Part shown: positions 1 to 5,276 of the stretch, one piece after another
Position numbering within the stretch: the first letter of the stretch is position 1
Layout of the letters: every line of letters starts with the position of its first letter
Source of the DNA: JAKEGK01 sp036507695
Lineage (GTDB): Bacteria > Pseudomonadota > Gammaproteobacteria > SZUA-152
DNA: 6,351 nt
Reading direction: 5' to 3'
Assembly: GCA_036507695.1 (NCBI GenBank)
Contig: DATCIR010000332.1
Span: forward strand, 1 to 6,351
Made by a program: the position numbers and the translations under genes
Notes under the pieces: generated by a model
Databases searched by the model: none
What the model was told of the DNA's origin: nothing
The model's input: the letters and a program-made list of their open reading frames with translations, nothing else

Positions 1-1078
1 TGGCTTCAGGATCGAAGGCGCGTACGCTGGCGCCTTCCCGCCACAGCGCTTCCATCAGCACCCGGCTGGGCGCTTCGCGCATGTCATCCGTATTGGGTTT
101 GAAGGACAAGCCCCAGAGCGCAAAGGTCTTGCCTTTCAGCTTGCCGTTATAGTGCCGGGAAATTTTGTTGAACAACACATGTTTCTGGCGATTATTGACG
201 TTTTCCACGGCGCTTAACAGTTCCGCCGGGTAGTCCACTTCCCGGGCGGTGCGTTCCAGCGCCTGCACGTCCTTGGGAAAGCACGATCCGCCATAACCGC
301 AACCGGGATAAATAAAATGATAGCCGATGCGGTGATCGGATCCCATGCCGATGCGCACCTGTTCAATATCGGCGCCCAGCCGCTCCGCCAGGTTCGCCAG
401 CTCATTCATGAAACTGATTTTGGTGGCCAGCATGGCGTTGGAGGCGTATTTGGTCAATTCCGCGGAACGGATGTCCATGGCAACCATGCGATCACGGCTG
501 CGGTTAAACGGCGCGTACAGCGCGCGCATTAATTCCGTGGTGCGCGGGTTGTCGGTGCCGATCACGATGCGGTCCGGTTTCATAAAGTCGTCGATGGCCG
601 CGCCTTCTTTGAGAAATTCAGGATTGGATACCACATCAAATTCCATCGCGTTTTGCCGCGCTTTTAGTTCGTTATGAATCGCGGCGCGAACCTTGTCGGC
701 GGTGCCCACGGGCACGGTGGATTTGTTAATTACCACGCGGTATTCATTCATATGCTGGCCGATGCTGCGAGCGACCGCCAGGACGTACTGTAAATCAGCG
801 GAACCATCTTCGTCGGGCGGAGTGCCCACGGCGATCATCTGGAACAGTCCATGGGCGACACCTTCGGCGGCATCGGTGGTAAACCGCAGGCGTCCGGATT
901 GGTGGTTTTTCGCGACCATGGGTTTCAGGCCGGGTTCGTAGATGGGAATATCACCTTGATTGAGGCGCTCGGTTTTGTGTTTATCAATGTCCACGCACAG
1001 GACGTCGTTGCCGACTTCAGCGAGGCAGGTGCCGGTCACCAGGCCCACATAACCGGAGCCATAAATTGTCACTTTCAT
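1..1078 (-). CDS. ugd: UDP-glucose 6-dehydrogenase, 3'-truncated by window edge
   Basis: Cytoplasmic enzyme of the UDP-glucose/GDP-mannose dehydrogenase family. It oxidises UDP-glucose to UDP-glucuronate with two NAD+, giving the precursor of acidic sugars in EPS or capsule. The protein begins MKVTIYGSGYVGLVTG, a Rossmann dinucleotide site (GxGYVG) at residues 7-12. Further family signatures are VGTPPDEDGSADL, INKSTVPVGTA, SNPEFLKEGAA and the active-site segment GCGYGGSCFPKD with catalytic Cys266. The C-terminal UDP-binding domain opens with GLSFKPNTDDMREAPS. 359 codons are visible; family members are usually about 430-450 residues, so some 70-90 residues lie beyond base 1. An in-frame TGA 12 nt before the ATG fixes the start, and a weak purine-rich AAGAAGTGAG precedes it. 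It is divergent from the sugar transferase, which fits a shared EPS role. GDP-mannose dehydrogenase is less likely from the motif details, but substrate was not proven. Confidence 0.93.
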   Translation of the reverse strand, partial: MKVTIYGSGYVGLVTGTCLAEVGNDVLCVDIDKHKTERLNQGDIPIYEPGLKPMVAKNHQSGRLRFTTDAAEGVAHGLFQMIAVGTPPDEDGSADLQYVLAVARSIGQHMNEYRVVINKSTVPVGTADKVRAAIHNELKARQNAMEFDVVSNPEFLKEGAAIDDFMKPDRIVIGTDNPRTTELMRALYAPFNRSRDRMVAMDIRSAELTKYASNAMLATKISFMNELANLAERLGADIEQVRIGMGSDHRIGYHFIYPGCGYGGSCFPKDVQALERTAREVDYPAELLSAVENVNNRQKHVLFNKISRHYNGKLKGKTFALWGLSFKPNTDDMREAPSRVLMEALWREGASVRAFDPEA

Positions 1079-1121
1079 GCTCGATACTCACTTCTTATTG
1101 CGGTTGCTTTTTGCAGGGTGA

Positions 1122-1150
1122 ACCATAGCAAAGCTGCCGTGAATAGTCAT
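1122..1150 (-). promoter_or_regulatory. Candidate sigma-70 promoter for ugd
   Basis: On the minus strand, ATGACT (1150-1145) stands 17 nt before TATGGT (1127-1122). The latter is preceded by TG in the extended -10 arrangement (TGCTATGGT). The predicted start would be about 35 nt upstream of the ugd ATG. Both hexamers match consensus only 4 of 6, so this is a weak inference. Confidence 0.3.
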
Positions 1151-1262
1151 GTAACAAATTCACCTGCGATAGGATTGACATTATTATCGGGCGGCCGGGG
1201 CGGGAATTGAAAATTTAACGGCGTTGATGGATTCACTTTCGGCCATGCCGGGCCGATATTGG

Positions 1263-1279
1263 ATTAATTGTGCATTAAT
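1263..1279. repeat. ATTAAT-N5-ATTAAT dyad, operator-like
   Basis: ATTAAT occurs at 1263-1268 and 1274-1279. Since each half is itself a palindrome, the pair reads as both a direct and an inverted repeat with an 11-bp period, about one helical turn. It overlaps the 10-bp palindrome GCATTAATGC at 1272-1281. The position between divergent EPS genes suits a regulator site, but no known operator is matched. Confidence 0.3.
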
Positions 1280-1284
1280 GCCCT

Positions 1285-1303
1285 GTTTTTGTTCACGAAA
1301 AAC
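1285..1303. repeat. Short inverted repeat GTTTTT-N7-AAAAAC
   Basis: GTTTTT (1285-1290) and AAAAAC (1298-1303) are perfect inverted arms around GTTCACG. The element lies just before the possible TATTAT -10 of the downstream gene. It is not followed by a T run in either direction that would make a good terminator, so a protein-binding role is possible but unproven. Confidence 0.25.
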
Positions 1304-1385
1304 CCTTATTATTGCGTGTTGGATAACCGGTACGGCGGAATGACCCGTCAGAATCCCAACAAGCGCCTAAAATAACAGCAATTCC

Positions 1386-1392
1386 AGGTTGA
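1386..1392 (+). promoter_or_regulatory. Ribosome binding site deciding a GTG start
   Basis: AGG at 1386-1388 (in AGGTTGA) lies 10 nt before the GTG at 1399. An in-frame TGA at 1390-1392 closes the frame upstream, so GTG 1399 is the earliest possible start. The next in-frame GTG (1453) would cut into the first membrane helix. Confidence 0.5.
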
Positions 1393-1398
1393 CTCATC

Positions 1399-2796
1399 GT
1401 GTTTCGCATATTTAAGCAATATATACCCTCATCGTTTTTCATCCTGGCCGCCGTGGAATTCCTGGTGCTGATTTTCGCGATCTACGCCGGCATTGCACTG
1501 CGCTTTCTGGGCGACCCGGTAGCCGTGCCGAGTGGCGGCACAATTTGGCCCATTGCAGTTACGTTTGCCCTGGTATTCTTCCTGGCGCTCGCCGCCATGG
1601 GCCTGTATCAGCGGCGTTTTCGCCATGGCACCGCGGGCATGGTGTTGCGTTTGGCGGCCGCCATTGTACTCGGCGGTATGGCGATCAGCGTTTTGTATTA
1701 TCTGGCGCCCGTGATGTTCGTTGGCCGGGGCGCGACGGCCATTTCTGTACTGGTCGCCTTTGTCCTGCTGCTGGTGATTCGCTATATTTTTATTCGGACC
1801 ATCGACCAGGATACTTTGAAACGCCGCGTGCTGGTGCTGGGCGCCGGGCAGCAGGCGCAACAAATCAGTCAACAATTGCGCCGGCGTACGGACCGGCGTG
1901 GATTTCTGGTAGTTGGCTATGTGCATGTGCGCGGTGAGCACGACGTGGTGGAGGAAAACCTGATACTACGTCCGGATGTGCCCTTGCTCACCTTGGTAAA
2001 ACGTCTGCAGGTCGATGAAATCGTTATTGCGGTGGGTGACCGCCGGCGCAAGAGTTTTCCGGTGCACGAATTGCTCGATTGCAAGCTTAGCGGCGTGGAC
2101 GTGATTGATCTATTGGGATTTTACGAACGCGAGGTCGGCAAGATAAAACTGGATGCGTTAAATCCCAGCTGGTTAATCTTTTCCGACGGATTCAACCAGA
2201 GCCTGTGGTTTAGTATTGAGAAGCGCCTGTTTGATATCCTGGTGAGCTTATTATTACTCTTTGTCGTATGGCCGGCCATGGTGCTGACAGCACTGGCGAT
2301 CAAACTGGAAGAAGGTTTTCGCGGGCCGATTCTGTACCGGCAGGTGCGGGTTGGCAGGCATTGGAAATTGTTTAACGTGTATAAATTCCGCAGCATGCGG
2401 GTGGATGCGGAAAAAAACGGCGCGCAATGGGCGCAGAAAAATGATCCCCGCCTAACCCATGTCGGCGAGTTTATCCGCAAAGTGCGGCTGGATGAGTTAC
2501 CGCAAATCTTTAATGTGTTGAAAGGGGATATGAGTTTCGTGGGTCCGCGTCCCGAGCGCCCGGAGTTTGTCACCAAGCTGACTGACCAGATTCCCTATTA
2601 CGCCGAACGGCACCGGGTAAAACCGGGTATCACCGGCTGGGCGCAGGTATGTTATCCCTATGGCGCATCCGAAAAAGATTCTCTCGAAAAACTACAATAT
2701 GACTTGTACTACATCAAGAACTATACCCTGTTTTTGGACTTTGTGGTGATTCTGCAAACGGCCCATGAAGTGTTGTGGGGTAAAAGCGGGCGTTAA
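1399..2796 (+). CDS. Polyprenyl-phosphate sugar phosphotransferase, PEP-CTERM-associated type
   Basis: 465-residue inner-membrane enzyme of the bacterial sugar transferase family. It moves a hexose-1-phosphate from a UDP-sugar to undecaprenyl phosphate, the first step of EPS repeat-unit synthesis. Residues about 10-135 hold four membrane helices. A soluble Rossmann-like domain starts at RVLVLGAGQ (143-151). A fifth hydrophobic segment with a central proline (LFDILVSLLLLFVVWPAMV, 277-295; P292) leads into the catalytic domain. This contains GPILYRQVRVG (309-319), NVYKFRSM (326-333), RLDELPQIFNVLKGDMSFVGPRPE (363-386) with the D365-E366 dyad, and RVKPGITGWAQV. Length and domain order fit TIGR03013, the sugar transferase typically found near prsK/prsR, sometimes called EpsB-like. 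The sugar cannot be told from sequence; glucose is common in the wider family. It starts with GTG. prsK follows after 42 bp, probably in the same transcript. Confidence 0.9.
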   Translation: MFRIFKQYIPSSFFILAAVEFLVLIFAIYAGIALRFLGDPVAVPSGGTIWPIAVTFALVFFLALAAMGLYQRRFRHGTAGMVLRLAAAIVLGGMAISVLYYLAPVMFVGRGATAISVLVAFVLLLVIRYIFIRTIDQDTLKRRVLVLGAGQQAQQISQQLRRRTDRRGFLVVGYVHVRGEHDVVEENLILRPDVPLLTLVKRLQVDEIVIAVGDRRRKSFPVHELLDCKLSGVDVIDLLGFYEREVGKIKLDALNPSWLIFSDGFNQSLWFSIEKRLFDILVSLLLLFVVWPAMVLTALAIKLEEGFRGPILYRQVRVGRHWKLFNVYKFRSMRVDAEKNGAQWAQKNDPRLTHVGEFIRKVRLDELPQIFNVLKGDMSFVGPRPERPEFVTKLTDQIPYYAERHRVKPGITGWAQVCYPYGASEKDSLEKLQYDLYYIKNYTLFLDFVVILQTAHEVLWGKSGR

Positions 2797-2838
2797 TTCA
2801 CGCGCGCGTAAACCAGTGACGGGCTGGACAGCATCTGA

Positions 2839-5004
2839 ATGGAATACTTTGGAATTATCAGCTATACCTTAGCCGCCCTGGCATTTTTTGCGTTTGCGGG
2901 CGTCGTGGCCAGCCAGCTCAAACAAGGTGGTCAGGTGCTGGTGCTGTTTGCCGCCCTGTTGCTGAGTAGTTGCTGGGCGGGCGCGGCCGCGTATCTGGCG
3001 GCTGGGGCATATTTTGAGTCGCTGACGCTGGAAGCGCTGGAATCCTTGCGCAATATCGCGTGGACGATTTTTTTGTATGTGTTGCTGCTGGCCGCGGCAA
3101 AAAATACCCGGGCATACGGGATGCTGAAGAAGTTGTCGGCGTTCATCTATCTATTGATCGCGGGCCTGGTGGTTTTAATCATTTATTTCACGCTGGACAT
3201 GGGATTTTTTATCAGCGACCGGGGCTATGAGTACCGCGCCATTAGCCATTTGTTGTTTGCGGCATTGGGTTTGTTCCTGGTAGAACAACTCATGCGCCAA
3301 ATCGACCCGGATCAGCGCTGGGCGATTAAATATCTGTGTTTTGGCCTGGGTGGTATGTTCGCCTACGAATTTTATTTATACGGCGACGCCCTGTTGTTTA
3401 GAAGCATTGACCCGGATATCTGGGATGCGCGTGGTATGGTCAATGCGTTCACGGTGCCCTTGATTGCCATTTCCGCGTCCCGCTATCAAAAACTGACGCT
3501 GCATTTATTCGTATCGCATAAATTCGCCTTTCATACCACCGCATTGTTAGCCGGAGGTTTTTACCTGCTGGCGATGGGTATGGGCGGTTATTACATCAAG
3601 GTATACGGCGGCAGTTGGGGCGGCGTGATGCAGGCGGTATTCCTGTTTGGCGCCGCGGTCGTGCTGCTGGCCTTGTTGTTTTCCGGAGCCATTCGCGCGT
3701 CAATCCGGGTATTTCTGGCCAAGCACTTTTATCACTATCGTTATGATTACCGTGAGGAATGGTTAAAGATCACTGAATTACTATCCGGACAGGCAGAACC
3801 GCATGAGCTGCAGAGCAATGCATTACGGGCCATCGCGGATATTGTGGAAAGTCCGGCAGGACTGTTGTGGCTGCAACGGGATATGCAGGATTATGAGCTG
3901 GTCCTCAATTGGAACCTGCCGGCAAGTAAGGCGCAGCCGATCGCCGGCAACGATAGCATGATCCGGTTCCTGGCCAGCAGCCAATGGATTATTGATCTGG
4001 ATGAATACGCGAACGATAGCAGCGCCTACCGTGAATTACGCGTGCCGCAATGGTTGCGGGAATTATCCGAAGCCTGGCTGATTGTGCCCCTCATGCATCA
4101 ATCCCGCTTGTTGGGGTTTACGGTGTTAACGCACGCCAGGGCAAAAGATAATCTGGATTGGGAGATTCGTGACCTGTTGCGCACGGCGGGGCGGCAAGTG
4201 GCGGGTTACCTGGCGTTACTGGAGGTGAGTCTGGCCCTGGCCTCGGCGCGGCAATTTGAGGCGTTTAACCGGCTATCCGCTTTTGTGGTGCACGACTTAA
4301 AAAATATCGTGGCGCAACTGTCGTTAATCTTGAAGAATGCGGATCAACACAAGGCCAATCCGCTGTTTATCGATGATGCGTTATCGACCATCTCCCATGC
4401 GACCCAGAAAATGAATCGGCTGCTCGCGCAGTTACGGATCCAGCATTCCGCCGCCCAAAACATTACCCGCCTTAAATTGCCGGATATTGTTCGCCAGGTT
4501 GTGAAAAACCGGTCGCTTGCCGAACCGCGGCCCGTAATCACCCAGATGGACGATTCCGCGCAGGTTTTGGCGGATAAAGACCGCTTGGCCGCGATCATTG
4601 AACATCTGGTACAAAATGCGCAAGAAGCAACGGCCCGTGACGGCTTTGTGAAATTACGCGTTTATACTGAACAACCTGCTGGGCAGGGTCAGGCAAATCC
4701 GGGGTTGGTAAATCAGGGTCGGGTAAACCGTGGTCATATAAAAATAGCGATTGAGGACAACGGCTGCGGTATGAGTGAGGAGTTTATCCGGGATCGGCTG
4801 TTCAAGCCATTTGAAACCACCAAGGGTAACGCGGGCATGGGGATAGGTGTGTATGAAGCTTGCGAGTTTGTCAAAGCCCTGGGAGGGCGAATCGAAGTAT
4901 CCAGCCGGATTGGCGAAGGCAGCACGTTTTTGCTAAGTTTGCCGTTGGCTGAAAGCAAGGCGAGCGAGGAAGTTGTTTCCACCCCCAAGAAGGTCAATAG
5001 ATGA
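2839..5004 (+). CDS. prsK: PEP-CTERM system membrane sensor histidine kinase PrsK
   Basis: 721-residue inner-membrane sensor kinase, the predicted partner of PrsR. Residues 1-290 hold about eight or nine hydrophobic helices, a large membrane sensor module. A GAF-like domain spans roughly 315-460 (from EEWLKITELLSG to GRQVAGYLALLE). The phosphoacceptor helix has the H box FVVHDLKNIVAQL with His485. The ATPase domain shows N box HLVQNAQEA (Asn593), G1 box EDNGCGM (Asp640-Gly644), F box LFKPFETTKG (Phe655-Phe658) and G2 box GMGIGVYEA (Gly666-Gly670), so the kinase looks catalytically intact. An HDLKN H box and this architecture match the PrsK family (TIGR02916); the family assignment is by recognition. 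In-frame TGA directly before the ATG excludes an earlier start; the Shine-Dalgarno (GGA, 2826-2828) is weak, suggesting dependence on the upstream gene. Oddities: a 15-bp tandem repeat inside the ATPase domain, and a stop codon lying in the target duplication of an inserted element. The sensed signal is unknown. Confidence 0.92.
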   Translation: MEYFGIISYTLAALAFFAFAGVVASQLKQGGQVLVLFAALLLSSCWAGAAAYLAAGAYFESLTLEALESLRNIAWTIFLYVLLLAAAKNTRAYGMLKKLSAFIYLLIAGLVVLIIYFTLDMGFFISDRGYEYRAISHLLFAALGLFLVEQLMRQIDPDQRWAIKYLCFGLGGMFAYEFYLYGDALLFRSIDPDIWDARGMVNAFTVPLIAISASRYQKLTLHLFVSHKFAFHTTALLAGGFYLLAMGMGGYYIKVYGGSWGGVMQAVFLFGAAVVLLALLFSGAIRASIRVFLAKHFYHYRYDYREEWLKITELLSGQAEPHELQSNALRAIADIVESPAGLLWLQRDMQDYELVLNWNLPASKAQPIAGNDSMIRFLASSQWIIDLDEYANDSSAYRELRVPQWLRELSEAWLIVPLMHQSRLLGFTVLTHARAKDNLDWEIRDLLRTAGRQVAGYLALLEVSLALASARQFEAFNRLSAFVVHDLKNIVAQLSLILKNADQHKANPLFIDDALSTISHATQKMNRLLAQLRIQHSAAQNITRLKLPDIVRQVVKNRSLAEPRPVITQMDDSAQVLADKDRLAAIIEHLVQNAQEATARDGFVKLRVYTEQPAGQGQANPGLVNQGRVNRGHIKIAIEDNGCGMSEEFIRDRLFKPFETTKGNAGMGIGVYEACEFVKALGGRIEVSSRIGEGSTFLLSLPLAESKASEEVVSTPKKVNR
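4684..4743 (+). repeat. Four degenerate 15-bp tandem repeats inside prsK
   Basis: Units are CAGGGTCAGGCAAAT (4684-4698), CCGGGGTTGGTAAAT (4699-4713), CAGGGTCGGGTAAAC (4714-4728) and the more diverged CGTGGTCATATAAAA (4729-4743). Units 1 and 3 agree at 12 of 15 bases. They encode QGQAN, PGLVN, QGRVN and RGHIK (residues 616-635), keeping the frame. The repeat falls between two predicted beta strands (FVKLRVYTEQ and HIKIAIEDNG) of the ATPase domain, between the N and G1 boxes, where a longer turn should be tolerated. It looks like a slippage expansion. Confidence 0.75.
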
Positions 5005-5005
5005 T
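5001..5005 (+). repeat. Left target-site duplication ATGAT
   Basis: ATGAT abuts the left end of the inserted element and is repeated exactly at 5269-5273. It contains the prsK stop codon TGA (5002-5004), so the insertion leaves the kinase unchanged. Confidence 0.85.
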
Positions 5006-5021
5006 CCTAGAATTCGCAGTT
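5006..5021 (+). repeat. Left terminal inverted repeat of the MITE
   Basis: CCTAGAATTCGCAGTT pairs with the right end at 14 of 16 positions; mismatches are at the 7th and 9th bases from the tip. Confidence 0.85.
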
Positions 5022-5046
5022 GGACGCGGTGGAGTGTGCGATTTTC

Positions 5047-5073
5047 AGAGTGCAGGGCTAGGCGCTGCGCTCT
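5047..5073. repeat. Internal hairpin 1 of the MITE
   Basis: AGAGTGCAG (5047-5055) can pair with CTGCGCTCT (5065-5073) over nine positions, eight Watson-Crick and one G-U, around a 9-nt loop. It lacks a following T run. Confidence 0.55.
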
Positions 5074-5087
5074 ATGGAAGGGAATGC

Positions 5088-5106
5088 GGAATGGTCGTTC
5101 CATTCC
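5088..5106. repeat. Internal hairpin 2 of the MITE
   Basis: GGAATGG (5088-5094) and CCATTCC (5100-5106) form a perfect 7-bp stem around the loop TCGTT, near the middle of the element. Confidence 0.6.
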
Positions 5107-5175
5107 AAGGAGTTGCAACGCGGCCATGCGCTTTGACGATCGTGAAGACAAGCGTGCCATCCACTGCGTAGCGTT

Positions 5176-5194
5176 GTTCACCCAACCGGTGAAC
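5176..5194. repeat. Internal hairpin 3 of the MITE
   Basis: GTTCACC (5176-5182) and GGTGAAC (5188-5194) form a perfect 7-bp stem around CAACC. The sequence after it (CTTGTTCG) has no T tract, so it is not a normal intrinsic terminator. Confidence 0.6.
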
Positions 5195-5216
5195 CTTGTT
5201 CGTGCATGAAAATAGA

Positions 5217-5246
5217 ATGACATCATATGGGTAGCTATTTTATAAA
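5217..5246 (+). promoter_or_regulatory. Candidate outward sigma-70 promoter in the MITE, facing prsR
   Basis: ATGACA (5217-5222) and TATAAA (5241-5246) each match the sigma-70 consensus at 5 of 6 bases and are 18 bp apart. Transcription would start near 5253, inside the right terminal repeat, about 24 nt before the prsR ATG. The hexamers are better than any others I found in the window. IS1380-family elements such as ISEcp1 are known to drive adjacent genes from outward promoters, which makes this plausible but not shown. Confidence 0.42.
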
Positions 5247-5252
5247 GTGGTT

Positions 5253-5268
5253 AACTGCGGAATCTAGG
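5253..5268 (+). repeat. Right terminal inverted repeat of the MITE
   Basis: AACTGCGGAATCTAGG is the inverted partner of the left end. Its final AGG is also part of the ribosome binding site of prsR. Confidence 0.85.
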
Positions 5269-5269
5269 A
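5266..5269 (+). promoter_or_regulatory. prsR Shine-Dalgarno formed at the MITE junction
   Basis: AGGA is made from the last three bases of the element (AGG, 5266-5268) plus the first base of the right target duplication. It lies 7 nt before the prsR ATG. In the reconstructed pre-insertion sequence the nearest comparable motif is AAGG, about 15 nt from the ATG and inside prsK. Confidence 0.6.
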
Positions 5270-5273
5270 TGAT
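5269..5273 (+). repeat. Right target-site duplication ATGAT
   Basis: Exact copy of 5001-5005 directly outside the right end of the element, followed by ACT and the prsR ATG. Confidence 0.85.
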
Positions 5274-5276
5274 ACT

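Larger units (their letters stand above)
1079..1398. other. Divergent intergenic region between ugd and sugar transferase
   Basis: This stretch of 320 bases holds no convincing gene; short reading frames entering it from the ugd side are antisense shadows. It must carry the 5' control signals of two divergent genes. Visible are a weak extended -10 promoter for ugd, a TTGACA at 1175-1180 without a -10 partner at normal spacing, and a TATTAT at 1307-1312 that could be a -10 for the plus-strand gene but has a poor -35 (TGTTTT at 1284-1289). Two short dyads are listed separately. I saw no sigma-54 site with the required GG-N10-GC geometry. Confidence 0.7.
5006..5268. mobile_element. 263-bp MITE with IS1380-like ends between prsK and prsR
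   Basis: The element begins CCTAGAATTCGCAGTT and ends with the near-complement AACTGCGGAATCTAGG; the 16-bp terminal repeats agree at 14 of 16 positions. It is flanked by perfect 5-bp duplications (ATGAT). Size, non-coding content, terminal repeats and target duplication together define a miniature inverted-repeat transposable element. The inside has three hairpin-forming dyads and no credible gene; the two small frames crossing it run out of prsK sequence and have no family features. The end sequence CCTAGATTC (right end, read inward) and a 5-bp duplication resemble IS1380-family elements such as ISEcp1, as I recall them. That family call is an inference; the autonomous parent element is not in the window. 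It separates two genes that were originally 4 nt apart. Confidence 0.85.

Noticed and set aside
1175..1203. Perfect -35 hexamer TTGACA
   Set aside because: The sequence 16-18 nt downstream is GC-rich (around GGGGCGGG) with no -10 match, so it is not a promoter on this evidence.
851..1210. Plus-strand 119-codon frame
   Set aside because: Mostly antisense to the N-terminal coding region of ugd, whose protein is clearly recognisable; a shadow frame.
1261..1273. Possible sigma-54 promoter, GG...GC in GGATTAATTGTGC
   Set aside because: The GG to GC spacing is 9 nt; sigma-54 promoters need 10, and the rest of the consensus is absent.
1429..1941. Minus-strand 170-codon frame
   Set aside because: Lies wholly opposite the membrane and Rossmann part of the sugar transferase; Gln/His/Arg-rich translation typical of an antisense shadow.
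2121..2576. Minus-strand 151-codon frame
   Set aside because: Opposite the conserved catalytic domain of the sugar transferase; no recognisable protein features.
2800..2809. ACGCGCGCGT palindrome between the sugar transferase and prsK
   Set aside because: Simple alternating CG palindrome in a 42-bp spacer; too short and low in complexity to support a function.
5176..5205. Intrinsic terminator between prsK and prsR
   Set aside because: A 7-bp stem is present but there is no T tract after it on either strand.
4933..5226. Minus-strand 97-codon frame and plus-strand 78-codon frame (4973-5209) across the inserted element
   Set aside because: Both start or end inside prsK in another frame, lack a good ribosome site and show no domain or transposase motif; the region is better explained as a non-coding MITE.
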